From the NCBI GenBank assembly GCA_016124635.1, contig WGNJ01000027.1:45115-109114 (forward strand): a stretch of 64,000 bases of DNA, written 5' to 3'. The notes below the pieces were generated by a model. It was given only the letters and a program-made list of their open reading frames with translations, was not told where the DNA came from and made no database searches. The DNA comes from Alphaproteobacteria bacterium. GTDB lineage: Bacteria > Pseudomonadota > Alphaproteobacteria > Micropepsales > Micropepsaceae. Positions 27,045 to 36,264 of the stretch are shown piece by piece. Each line of letters starts with the position of its first letter. Within the stretch, counting starts at the first letter, position 1. The position numbers and the translations under genes were made by a program.

Positions 27045-30000
27045 ATGTCAGCTCTGAATTGGGGATTCATTCAGGACGGTGGAGTTCAGGAATCGTTGAT
27101 GCATGCGGTTCTGTACGCCGAAGATCCGCAAACCATCCTCTTCGGACGACCCGGTAAGGATGCTGGCCAAGATGCCCGTTCCGCGGATGGAAGCGTTGTT
27201 TATCAGTCGAAATATCGGAGCGGCCTCGATTTAGACGGGGCTGTCGATCTGGCGCTCGACGAACTCGAAAAGATTAAGAAATACCGTGCTACAGGCCACG
27301 CCAATTACGGACACTGGAAAGACGCGAAGCGGTGGGTGCTGTTCGCCAATTTTTTGATCAACCCCAACGACGTCGACGAGTGGAATACAAAGGTCGTTAC
27401 CGCATTCTACGAGGAGGGCCTCGTTGCTGATTATTGGGACAAGACGAAAATCGAAGGAAAACTCGCCGAGTTGCCTGAGGTGCGGGACGTGTTTTTCGGG
27501 TGCGAAAATCGTGTCCTAGTAGGACTTAAGGAGGCTCGTGATCTCCTCCTGAAGGAAGGTCCTGAAAGTACATTTATCGATGAGCCGTTAGTTGGTCGTG
27601 AGGCTGAACTGGATCGCGTCCGTTCTTTCGTTGCCTCTGACGACAAAAGGCTCCTTCCTGTATTCGGTCCTGGAGGAATTGGGAAATCGCGATTTCTTTA
27701 CGAGAGTCTCGTCGCCCTTTCACAGGAAGGGTGGCGAGTGCTTTGGGGCCTCCCCGGAACGATGTCCCAGTCTTCTCAATGGTTCCGTCTTCTCAATGGT
27801 TCGCAAAAAACATGCGTGGCACTAGACGACCCGGATGATCCAGGTCTTCTACGCACTGTAATCGAACAACTTTCAACCATCGAGCGGAGAAATTGGCGAG
27901 TCATTTTTGCTTCTCCTACCGAACGCTCAGATAGCTTTAGACGTTATCGGACCAATCTGAACGTTGCGGATCCCATTCGTCTGACTGCTCTTAACGAATC
28001 GGATTCCAAGAATCTTGTAAAATCGTGCCTCGGAACTCAAGTATCCGATCCTTGGTTGCATCAGGTTTACGCTCTAGCGCAAGGCCATCCCGGATGGCTC
28101 ACTCTGATCGCATCGTTGGTAAAGGAGAACAGACTTCATGGTCTTCCTTCCACTACGGACGCCATAGCCTCCGTTTATGTCGACTCCTGTTTGACGCGAT
28201 TTTCGGGAGACTCTCATTCGCACGTTCGGACTCTAATTCGCTGGTTGTCAATTTGGGGAAATCTGTCGACCGAAGCCAGTCACGAGATCCAGTACTTGGA
28301 ATCCGAGGGAATCACTAAGTCCAGGTTGTTCGAGCTCCTGAGAGAACTAGTCAAGACTGGCCTGGTTAGAAACTGGGGAGTCGGGAAGCGAGTCTATTCC
28401 GTCGACTCCGTGATCGTTCGGCAACATTTGCTGAGCGAGTGGTTGCTCCGAGAGGATTCTTCAGGCGTTTTCGTCGTAAATGAGAATGGCAATGACATCG
28501 TCGAAAGACTCTTGGCGGGTCACTTGCCGGGTTTGGAGAACGTCCTCCAGTCCCTTTCGCATTTAGCGATATCGCGCCTCGATGCGCATGAGACGCACTC
28601 ATTTCTTCGCCCACTATTCGCTTCGATGATCGAGAGTGCCGAGCAGGTGAATCTCGTGGGGCAGAATCACATAGTCGAATTGGTCGCTTCTCTCGGAAAG
28701 GCAGATCCTGAACACGCCTTGGATGTGCTGGTTGCGATTCGTGAAAGTCTGAAAGAGTCTCAGGAGATTCAGGATCCGTTTTGGGGAAGGCAAACCATTA
28801 GGCAAGACAAGGTTGCGTCGTCGCTTTCATGGACGCTATTCACGCTTTCTGACTATGTCGAAGACGGCAACATCGCTTTTGGTTTCATTTCGGAACTTCG
28901 GCACCTCGATCATCTCGAAAAGGCTCACTCGCTCTCGCTTGATTCGGGCAAATCGCCCCTGAAATTGATCGAACGACTACTAGCCGATCCGAGGAAATCC
29001 AGTGCTTTCTTGAAACCTGCATACGACATGGTGTTGACCCACCTCACGTCTGAAGACTGGTGGCCATTCATCGGCGAAATTGCAAAAAGTCTGCTTGATC
29101 CAGTCCAACAATCGACTGAATGGGTAGCGAATTGGACGCTCAGACTCTCGAGGAGGCCGATTCATCCAGATTCACCAAACTGGAAACGACTAACCAGTAT
29201 TCGTGAAAAGATATTCCTCCTCCTTCGAAGCGATCAATCGGTTGAGCTTCGTCCGAAGCTATGGAAGGTACTCTCGGATGCTCACCACGCGCTTCATTAT
29301 GCTTTGGTGGAGGGTTCAGTCAAAGGAGAGGTTGCTGGCCGCTACCAAGAGTTGCTCAGGATGGACTTGTCCGAATGTGCAGAGATACTTGGAGCTCGAC
29401 GGGATTTTGAAGAGGCTACCTACGCACGAGCGATGTGGGACTGGTATTTGCAATATGGCAAAGAAAGTGAACTGATCGAGTTGGCTCGTAAGTGCGAGAC
29501 CATTTACAGCGGTCTTTCAAAATGGCGAGTGCACGATTTCTTCCGATTCGACATGGAAGAACAATTGGCTCCAGAGACCGAAAGAGTTTCTCAGAAGCTA
29601 CGTGAAGCAGAAAGTCCTGCAATTTACGAAGAGTTCTTCCAGGAATCGGAGAAGTATCTGGCATGGGCCCGAAATGGGAATCGAGACATGGCCGATCGAT
29701 GGCGCATCGGCGATTTGGCAAGCAAATTAGCTGACCTACTACCACAAAATTTGAAAAGTGACCCTTCTCCCTTGGGTGTTTTTGTCCGATTGGTTTTGTC
29801 TGATCCACAATCGGCGAGGACCTTACGGTACTCGTTTGCGATTGACCTTTGCCGAATTCGACTCCGTCAATCGAAGACTTCCGGTGAAGGTGCCGCTTCT
29901 AAATGGCTCGACCAATTGCTTTATGTCTGCCCGGACAAGGTCCATCTACTTTGGGCTCTTTACGCGAATGCGCATCCAGAATCGATTGGGCAACTCTTCG

Positions 30001-30974
30001 ATCACGAGATCCAGAGCATCCTCAAATATCTGACTCTTTTCGAGAAGTATGACCAGTTCTCACTATTGGGCGTGATTATTGGGTCGGGGAGAAAGGATCT
30101 GCTCACGAGCGTGCAGAATGATGCTAATGGGTTGCAGGATGACTCAGTCGCATTGAGCCACTATTTGGCTCGATTTATCGATTCTGCTTACATGGCCTTT
30201 CTACGGTACAAAGGGAGGCCTTCGGTTGCTCTTGTCGAGTGGCTTTTCAACGCCATCGGGGAGTTTTCCTTGAACGGAGCTCTGCTTGATAAGTACGAAT
30301 TCCGATCAATGCGGGATATGGCTGGATTTCGTCCGACCATGCAGCAGTTCACCAGACTGATGCAATCCCGGGTCAGAATAGAAAGAAAGAGGAATTCAGA
30401 GACTCGGTTTGAAATTCTCCCTCACGATTTTAAGGCTGGTGAATGGTGCGAATTTAACCCGACCAGCGAAGAGGACATCTCAGCGTTTCAAGAGCTCTGT
30501 GAACTAGCACTCGGATCGAACTTTACCGCGTTGTACTGGATGCCGAAGTTTTTGGTTCAAATCGACCCCCATGGTCAGAACGTCGCCGCTTTCGTTGTCA
30601 GGTATCTTTCCGAACATTTCGGTTTGGAAGCAAAAGAACTAACCCGTCTGGCTTATCTCGCTTCAGCGTTTCCTTCTGACTCCTCTGCATGGGCCGACAT
30701 CGCTCGACCAATCTGCGAGAGAACAAAGGGTATGAGACTTGAAGATCGCGAGCAGGTCTTTTTCGGTCTCTCGAAGAAGGAGACTGGCGTCATGTGGAGT
30801 GCACCCGGGGAGGTGCCGTCATACTACATAGATGCTTACGAAGTCGCCGAAACTATGCTTCGGGAAGAACTGCCTGATTCCACTTTGAGACCCTATCGAC
30901 TGTGGGCGTACAACCGTGCTGCCGAGGAGCTTCGTTGCGAACGGGAACGTGCGAAGGAGCTTGGCGATGAATGA
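27045..30974 (+). CDS. Large STAND NTPase with N-terminal Mrr-like nuclease (Avs-like)
   Basis: 1309 residues from ATG 27045, which has a GAGGA site; an open frame reaches back to 26955. The first about 80 residues match Mrr/Cap4-type PD-(D/E)XK domains: Glu16, GRPGKDAGQDARS (34-46) and VVYQSKY with the Q-x-K core (54-56). P-loop GPGGIGKS is at 208-215 and Walker B VALDDPDD at about 258-265, typical of STAND sensors. About 900 helical residues follow with no clear repeats. Known antiviral STAND (Avs) proteins have this order, nuclease-NTPase-sensor, and cut DNA after detecting phage proteins. What this one senses is unknown. It ends overlapping the next gene by 8 bp. Confidence 0.82.
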   Translation: MSALNWGFIQDGGVQESLMHAVLYAEDPQTILFGRPGKDAGQDARSADGSVVYQSKYRSGLDLDGAVDLALDELEKIKKYRATGHANYGHWKDAKRWVLFANFLINPNDVDEWNTKVVTAFYEEGLVADYWDKTKIEGKLAELPEVRDVFFGCENRVLVGLKEARDLLLKEGPESTFIDEPLVGREAELDRVRSFVASDDKRLLPVFGPGGIGKSRFLYESLVALSQEGWRVLWGLPGTMSQSSQWFRLLNGSQKTCVALDDPDDPGLLRTVIEQLSTIERRNWRVIFASPTERSDSFRRYRTNLNVADPIRLTALNESDSKNLVKSCLGTQVSDPWLHQVYALAQGHPGWLTLIASLVKENRLHGLPSTTDAIASVYVDSCLTRFSGDSHSHVRTLIRWLSIWGNLSTEASHEIQYLESEGITKSRLFELLRELVKTGLVRNWGVGKRVYSVDSVIVRQHLLSEWLLREDSSGVFVVNENGNDIVERLLAGHLPGLENVLQSLSHLAISRLDAHETHSFLRPLFASMIESAEQVNLVGQNHIVELVASLGKADPEHALDVLVAIRESLKESQEIQDPFWGRQTIRQDKVASSLSWTLFTLSDYVEDGNIAFGFISELRHLDHLEKAHSLSLDSGKSPLKLIERLLADPRKSSAFLKPAYDMVLTHLTSEDWWPFIGEIAKSLLDPVQQSTEWVANWTLRLSRRPIHPDSPNWKRLTSIREKIFLLLRSDQSVELRPKLWKVLSDAHHALHYALVEGSVKGEVAGRYQELLRMDLSECAEILGARRDFEEATYARAMWDWYLQYGKESELIELARKCETIYSGLSKWRVHDFFRFDMEEQLAPETERVSQKLREAESPAIYEEFFQESEKYLAWARNGNRDMADRWRIGDLASKLADLLPQNLKSDPSPLGVFVRLVLSDPQSARTLRYSFAIDLCRIRLRQSKTSGEGAASKWLDQLLYVCPDKVHLLWALYANAHPESIGQLFDHEIQSILKYLTLFEKYDQFSLLGVIIGSGRKDLLTSVQNDANGLQDDSVALSHYLARFIDSAYMAFLRYKGRPSVALVEWLFNAIGEFSLNGALLDKYEFRSMRDMAGFRPTMQQFTRLMQSRVRIERKRNSETRFEILPHDFKAGEWCEFNPTSEEDISAFQELCELALGSNFTALYWMPKFLVQIDPHGQNVAAFVVRYLSEHFGLEAKELTRLAYLASAFPSDSSAWADIARPICERTKGMRLEDREQVFFGLSKKETGVMWSAPGEVPSYYIDAYEVAETMLREELPDSTLRPYRLWAYNRAAEELRCERERAKELGDE

Positions 30975-31794
30975 CCTCGCAAAGCAAGTGGTCGAAAGTT
31001 CACACAAGCTTCAGGCTGCTTGGACTTCGCTGTATAGCATTTCTGCATCTTCACTTCCTCGGAGGTGTTATGACCAATGGCTGAAGCGTGCAGTACTCCA
31101 TCAACCTTTGAGCGGAACATCTGCGATTTTCGAAGCCAGAAACATGGCATGGGACTTGGTGCAGTCGATCCTGAAGCCAACCAACATCGTCGGAAAACCT
31201 GAAGACAACAAAGTCAGATATGGCCACATCGAAATGGACTTCGCGGTGGCACGCCATTTGGCCCTGACCTCCTACGTGTCTGTTACGTGGTCGATTTACG
31301 ACCGACTCGCAAATGTTTGTGGAAGGCTCGCCGGCATTACTGAACTTGCAGATCATCCCAAGCAAAACCCTAAGCCTTGTGAAGACCTGTTAGGCAAAAA
31401 GGATATTCTTGGTTTTGCAGGCCATCTTCACCTTCGCGAAGCATATGCATGGCCTTTGAAAGTATCCTACAAGCTTAGGAATTGGCTGGTTCATGAAGGG
31501 TATGAGGAAGGAAGTGTCAGTCTATTCAAAAGTGCAAACTTGAGTGACAGATTCGACCTTCACAGTGATGCGATGCAGTACATCCAAAACTGCTGTGATT
31601 ACCGTGCCGATAACGGAAAAATCCTTGCCTCGTGCATCGCCGAAATCGACGAATGCTGGAATCACGGCGATCTGCTCCGAATCCTGAGTCAGTACAACGG
31701 CGAGATTGACGCCATGTTCGCTGCCCTTTTGAAGTGGAGCGTCGACTCCTTCGTTGGACAGATTCACGCCTTTGCCGCTAGAGATCGGGAGTGA
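30967..31794 (+). CDS. HEPN-like protein, 275 aa (RNxxxH motif)
   Basis: Starts at ATG 30967, overlapping the NTPase stop by 8 bp, so translation is coupled. All-helical by appearance. Near the C-terminal third, KVSYKLRNWLVHEGY contains the HEPN-type R-x4-H signature (Arg171, Asn172, His176), the usual catalytic motif of HEPN ribonucleases. I do not recognise a named family. GC content falls to about 50% here. Its coupling to the STAND gene suggests they act together, for instance as an accessory effector. The HEPN call rests on the motif and helical context only. Confidence 0.65.
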   Translation: MNDLAKQVVESSHKLQAAWTSLYSISASSLPRRCYDQWLKRAVLHQPLSGTSAIFEARNMAWDLVQSILKPTNIVGKPEDNKVRYGHIEMDFAVARHLALTSYVSVTWSIYDRLANVCGRLAGITELADHPKQNPKPCEDLLGKKDILGFAGHLHLREAYAWPLKVSYKLRNWLVHEGYEEGSVSLFKSANLSDRFDLHSDAMQYIQNCCDYRADNGKILASCIAEIDECWNHGDLLRILSQYNGEIDAMFAALLKWSVDSFVGQIHAFAARDRE

Positions 31795-31802
31795 CGACGA
31801 TT

Positions 31803-31958
31803 ATGACCACCGCCAACGACCGCAAAGAGCTCATCGACGTACCCCTCACCCTAGCGGACGTAATAGGAGTATTCCATCGAGAGATATCGAACAGGCGTGG
31901 TGTTTCTTCGACGATTCACCAGGTGGAAGCAAGACTGATCGAAGACGGTTCATTCTGA
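31803..31958 (+). CDS. Small ORF, 51 aa, within the defence operon
   Basis: ATG 31803 to TGA 31958, fitting almost exactly between its neighbours (8 bp after one, 13 bp before the next). The sequence DVPLTLADVIGVFHREISNR reads like one amphipathic helix pair; no family is recognised. It could be a small regulator, a toxin/antitoxin-like peptide or a translated spacer. Tight placement on the same strand is the main support. Confidence 0.45.
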   Translation: MTTANDRKELIDVPLTLADVIGVFHREISNRRGVSSTIHQVEARLIEDGSF

Positions 31959-31971
31959 AGGAGTTCCAGGA

Positions 31972-33216
31972 ATGACAGACAGCAATTCCTCCGACATCAA
32001 TTTCGGCGATGTGCCAGAATCGAAACCCCGTCAAAATGCAAAGTCATTGCTGGCAAGGCTAAGTGTCGAAATCTTCGACGACTTGCCAGCTCGTATTGAT
32101 TCCGTTTTTGAGTGTGTCAACCACATCGGGGAACTATGGAAGACTGGGTATTTGGATAAAGCCGACCCGCAGGCGACCGATCTGAATTCCTATCTCGGTC
32201 CGATCCTTACGGTTGGAGAGTTATTTCTTGAACATAAAGTGATGCTCTCACTTGCACAGGACCTGTATGAGAATTGTATTGAGCTAACTGAACGACATTG
32301 CAGAGAGAATAAAGTAGATCTGCACCTTGGCGCGCTCTACGCGAACCTCGGGATTACATTCCTACTCCAAGGAAAGTATAAGTCGGCACTACCTTGGCTC
32401 CACGCGGCCGCACAACAAGACCAGAAGCATTATTCGAACGTTACCTCAATTTATGACAGTTATGCCTTTTCCCGGACTGGAATCTTTGGAAAATGGCTCG
32501 ATGGAAACGTTCTGATTCATCTGCCTGCCGATGTCTTGGCGTTCGTCAATAATACACTCGCAACAAACTACACGAATGATGATTTCAAACTGTTCATCGG
32601 TTGGCTGGCTGGACGAGGAGACCTTCACATCGTGTCCAGCCTGTTGGATTATGCCGAAGTCGTTGGAAAAGATGACTTCCATGCAGACTCAGTTCGCCTT
32701 TCTTCGATCCGAGATCTAGCCACCCTTTCAGAAATTCTAATCAAACAAATCGGTACATCTCACAATGATCCTGCCGTTGTTTCGAGCTTCGCCGATGCCC
32801 CAACTTATGCTGGGCTAATCTGTCATATGCACTTTACCGAAAGGACTAAAGACCGCCGCCAGAATCCATTGCTGAACGTGAACCGCCAGGCTGGATTGTT
32901 TCATAACTCACTTCTTCAGAGCGATGCGATCCTAGATTCTATCGATACTCGAATCGATTATTGCTCTGGGAAGACAAACAGCTTGAGTGACGTGTGGAAC
33001 TACCTACAGTCAAATAACTTCTCAACAGATCCGCTTGTTGACGGAATCACAAAACGGCTGCTTCTTGCATACAAGCTGAGGAACACCACATCACACAGCT
33101 TTCAGCCGGTCGATCCATTCATGAAGTCACACTATGACGACTTTCGCCTGTGGCTTTTGCAGGCAGTGAGCATCCTCTACTTTTGGACAAAGAAGAACGG
33201 TTACGCTGCGCTATGA
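31972..33216 (+). CDS. TPR-like protein with C-terminal HEPN-like motif, 414 aa
   Basis: ATG 31972. Residues about 115-150 (LGALYANLGITFLLQGKYKS) look like one tetratricopeptide repeat; the rest is helical. Close to the C-terminus, LLLAYKLRNTTSHSF carries the R-x4-H signature (Arg370, Asn371, His375) in a helix, as in HEPN proteins. Its stop overlaps the methylase start by 4 bp (ATGA). The DNA is markedly AT-richer than its neighbours (21 G/C in 60 bases at 32221-32280), so it was probably acquired separately. Function unknown; a HEPN toxin or RNase guarded by the methylase system is a reasonable guess. Confidence 0.65.
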   Translation: MTDSNSSDINFGDVPESKPRQNAKSLLARLSVEIFDDLPARIDSVFECVNHIGELWKTGYLDKADPQATDLNSYLGPILTVGELFLEHKVMLSLAQDLYENCIELTERHCRENKVDLHLGALYANLGITFLLQGKYKSALPWLHAAAQQDQKHYSNVTSIYDSYAFSRTGIFGKWLDGNVLIHLPADVLAFVNNTLATNYTNDDFKLFIGWLAGRGDLHIVSSLLDYAEVVGKDDFHADSVRLSSIRDLATLSEILIKQIGTSHNDPAVVSSFADAPTYAGLICHMHFTERTKDRRQNPLLNVNRQAGLFHNSLLQSDAILDSIDTRIDYCSGKTNSLSDVWNYLQSNNFSTDPLVDGITKRLLLAYKLRNTTSHSFQPVDPFMKSHYDDFRLWLLQAVSILYFWTKKNGYAAL

Positions 33217-36200
33217 CCTACCGCAAAAAACTCATCGAAGTTTCCCTACCCCTGGCGGCCATTAATGCCGAATCGGCTCGCGAGAAGTCCATTCGGCATG
33301 GGCATCCATCCACGCTTCACCTCTGGTGGGCCCGGCGGCCGTTGGCGGCTTGCCGGGCGGTTTTGTTCTCTTCCCTCGTCGACGATCCGGACAGCGATCC
33401 GCAGTACCGAAAGCCGGACGGCACGGTCGATGAAGAGATGGCGGGGGCCAAGCGTGCAGATCTTTTCAACCTCATCGAAGAGCTTGTCGCCTGGGAAAAC
33501 TCGAACAATCTTGATGTTATCCGCTCGGCCCGTGCTGAGATCGCGCGATGCGTCGCTTCACGCAAGATCGAATTGAAGGAGCTTGATCCTGAATTAGTTC
33601 TCCCATCGGGAGACGAAAAGCCTTCAAACGTTATCGTTCGTGACATTGTGATGAAAGGTCATTGTCGTCCAATGCCGATGGGGCTCGACAGAAGGGCCGG
33701 TAGGGTACGCTTCTCGTTCGACGTATCGCGGCTTCCTTCTGCGGATGTAGTGAATGCGTTTCTTGCCGAGCATGCTCCGCCGGTGCTCGATCCGTTCGCG
33801 GGTGGCGGATCGATTCCGCTCGAAGCCCAACGTTTGGGGCTGCGGGCTTATGCGAGCGACCTGAATCCCATACCGGTGCTGATCAACAAAGCCCTAATCG
33901 AGATTCCCCCGAAGTTCGCTGGCCGGCCTCCGGTGAATCCCGAAGTTCGTGGAGAAGGCTCCGGACAAATCAAAGGGAAGAGGTCTCTGATTGAAAGGGA
34001 ATGGCCTGGAGCCACGGGCCTTGCGGAAGACGTGCGCTACTACGGCAAGTGGATGCGCGACGAAGCCGAGAAGCGGATCGGGCACCTGTACCCCAAGGTG
34101 GAAGTCACGGAAGAGCTGGCAGAGGATCGGCCTGACTTGAAGCCTTATGTCGGGCAGAAGCTAACAGTTGTCGCTTGGCTATGGGCCAGAAATACACAAT
34201 GCCCAAATCCAGCCTGCGGAGTTCGCACGCCACTCGCTAGATCGTTTGTTCTCTATTCTCGTGGTGGGAATCGAGTATGGGCGGAAGTTTCACATGATAA
34301 CGGTACTCCTCACTCCAAAGTCAGGTACTCTGGCACACCTCGCTCTGGCACCGTTGGGCGTCGTGGAGCCGAGTGTGTTGCGTGCGAAGCGACAATGGAT
34401 TTGGACTACATTCGCGACGAAGGGCAAGCAGGACGAATTGGTTATACACTTTTAGCCATCGTCGCTGAAACCGAACGAGAGAGAGTGTACCTATCACCGA
34501 CCGATGAGCAGCTCGAAGCCGCTGCAAGCGCCAAGCCTTGCTGGACACCGGAAACCAGATTACCGGAGAAAGGGCTTGGCTTTCGCGTTCAGCGTTATGG
34601 ATTGATACGCCATTCGATGCTGCATACCCAACGGCAGTTGGCCACACTTGCAACGCTAACAACTCTAATCCCTGAAGTTCGTAATAGAATCGCGAACGAC
34701 ATGGGCAAAACCCACTTTCGGGATGGATATGCACAAGCTCTCATCACTTACTTAGCTATGTGTGTGGACAAAACAGCCGCAAGAAATAACGCCCTATGTC
34801 TTTGGGAAGCTGGTATGGGACGACTCGCCCACGGATTCGGAATGCAGACGGTCTCGATGAAATGGGACTTTGCGGAAACGAATCCGTTTGCTGGGGCGGG
34901 AGGTGATTTTTTGGGGACTGTAGGCTCTTTGGCGGAAGTGCTCGACGCTCTTATTGCCGATACAGCAGGCAAAGTGATTCAACGCGACGCAGCAGACGTT
35001 GGGAAGGAATCAGAGACATTGCTAATTTCCACCGACCCTCCATATTACGACAATATTGGGTATGCGGATTTGTCAGACCTGTTTTATGTCTGGCTCAGGC
35101 AATGTCTTATCGACGTCTACCCCGATTTGCTTGGTACAGTTCTGACACCGAAGCAGCAGGAATTGATTGCAGATGAGCATCGACATGGTGGCAAAGACGC
35201 AGCTCGTCATTTTTTTGAAGAGGGCTTAAGCAGAGTGTTCCTCGGAATGAGGAACCGACAGGATGAGAATACACCAACTACGGTGTTTTATGCGTTCAAG
35301 CAATCCGAATCGGATGATGACGACGAGGATTCTGGAGCCACGCAACAGGCTTCAACAGGCTGGGAGACTATGCTTGAAGCGTTGAGTTCAGCAGGGTATG
35401 TCGTAACTGGAACGTGGCCGATGCGGACAGAACAACCAAAAAGAATGCGGGATAAAGGAGCAAATGCTCTCGCATCCTCCATCGTCCTCGTGTGTCGTCC
35501 AAGACCTACAAACGCCGTGCTTGCAACACGGAAGGAGTTTATCACCGTCCTTCGACGTGAGTTGCCTGAATCTCTACGCAACTTGCAACACGGCAACATA
35601 GCCCCAGTGGACTTGGCACAATCCGCTATCGGTCCCGGTATGGCCGTCTTTACCCGTTACGCTAAGGTGCTGGAGAGTGACGGTTCCGCAATGTCCGTAC
35701 GCACAGCTTTGGGACTCATCAACCAATCGCTTGACGAAGTGCTGGCCGAACAGGAAGGGGAATTCGACGGCGACACTCGCTGGGCTCTATCCTGGTTCGA
35801 GCAGTTTGGTATGGATGAAGGCCCTTTCGGCGATGCTGAGACTCTCAGCAAAGCGAAAAACACTGCCATCAAGGGGCTTGAGGAAGCGGGTATCATCGTG
35901 GCCCGCAGTGGCAAAGTTAGACTGCTTCGTCGCAACGAACTTCCAAAAGACTGGAACCCCGCCACCGACAAGCGGCTCACAGTTTGGGAAGTGACGCAGC
36001 ACTTGATCCAGCGGCTCGACGAGCAGGGTGAAACAGGGGCAGCTGATCTGGTCGGACAACTTGGCGGAATCGGGGAAGTGGCTCGCGACCTTGCCTATCG
36101 ACTCTATTCTACCTGCGATCGGAAGAAATGGGCCCAAGATGCCTTGGCTTACAACAGCCTCGTCGTCGCCTGGCCGGAACTGACGAAGCTTGCTCATGCG

Positions 36201-36245
36201 AGCCGCTCAGGACGGGAAAAGCCGACTCAATCTCAACTTTTTTGA
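33213..36245 (+). CDS. DUF1156 DNA (adenine/cytosine-N4) methyltransferase
   Basis: 1010 residues from ATG 33213, overlapping the previous stop. The DUF1156 signature opens the protein: KKLIEVSLPLAAIN, then REKSIRHGHPSTLHLWWARR (about 24-42). The SAM-binding motif VLDPFAGGGS is at 191-200 and the catalytic TDPPYYD at about 607-613, giving an amino-methyltransferase of the gamma-like order. Such enzymes mark host DNA in methylation-linked defence clusters. Hand counts show 40/60 G/C at 33781-33840, 26/60 at 35041-35100 and 36/60 at 36001-36060, so the central part (about 34150-35640) is a different composition, perhaps an exchanged target-recognition segment. The downstream gene is the DUF499 ATPase. 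Confidence 0.92.
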   Translation: MTYRKKLIEVSLPLAAINAESAREKSIRHGHPSTLHLWWARRPLAACRAVLFSSLVDDPDSDPQYRKPDGTVDEEMAGAKRADLFNLIEELVAWENSNNLDVIRSARAEIARCVASRKIELKELDPELVLPSGDEKPSNVIVRDIVMKGHCRPMPMGLDRRAGRVRFSFDVSRLPSADVVNAFLAEHAPPVLDPFAGGGSIPLEAQRLGLRAYASDLNPIPVLINKALIEIPPKFAGRPPVNPEVRGEGSGQIKGKRSLIEREWPGATGLAEDVRYYGKWMRDEAEKRIGHLYPKVEVTEELAEDRPDLKPYVGQKLTVVAWLWARNTQCPNPACGVRTPLARSFVLYSRGGNRVWAEVSHDNGTPHSKVRYSGTPRSGTVGRRGAECVACEATMDLDYIRDEGQAGRIGYTLLAIVAETERERVYLSPTDEQLEAAASAKPCWTPETRLPEKGLGFRVQRYGLIRHSMLHTQRQLATLATLTTLIPEVRNRIANDMGKTHFRDGYAQALITYLAMCVDKTAARNNALCLWEAGMGRLAHGFGMQTVSMKWDFAETNPFAGAGGDFLGTVGSLAEVLDALIADTAGKVIQRDAADVGKESETLLISTDPPYYDNIGYADLSDLFYVWLRQCLIDVYPDLLGTVLTPKQQELIADEHRHGGKDAARHFFEEGLSRVFLGMRNRQDENTPTTVFYAFKQSESDDDDEDSGATQQASTGWETMLEALSSAGYVVTGTWPMRTEQPKRMRDKGANALASSIVLVCRPRPTNAVLATRKEFITVLRRELPESLRNLQHGNIAPVDLAQSAIGPGMAVFTRYAKVLESDGSAMSVRTALGLINQSLDEVLAEQEGEFDGDTRWALSWFEQFGMDEGPFGDAETLSKAKNTAIKGLEEAGIIVARSGKVRLLRRNELPKDWNPATDKRLTVWEVTQHLIQRLDEQGETGAADLVGQLGGIGEVARDLAYRLYSTCDRKKWAQDALAYNSLVVAWPELTKLAHASRSGREKPTQSQLF

Positions 36246-36264
36246 CGAACTGGGAAATTGAACC

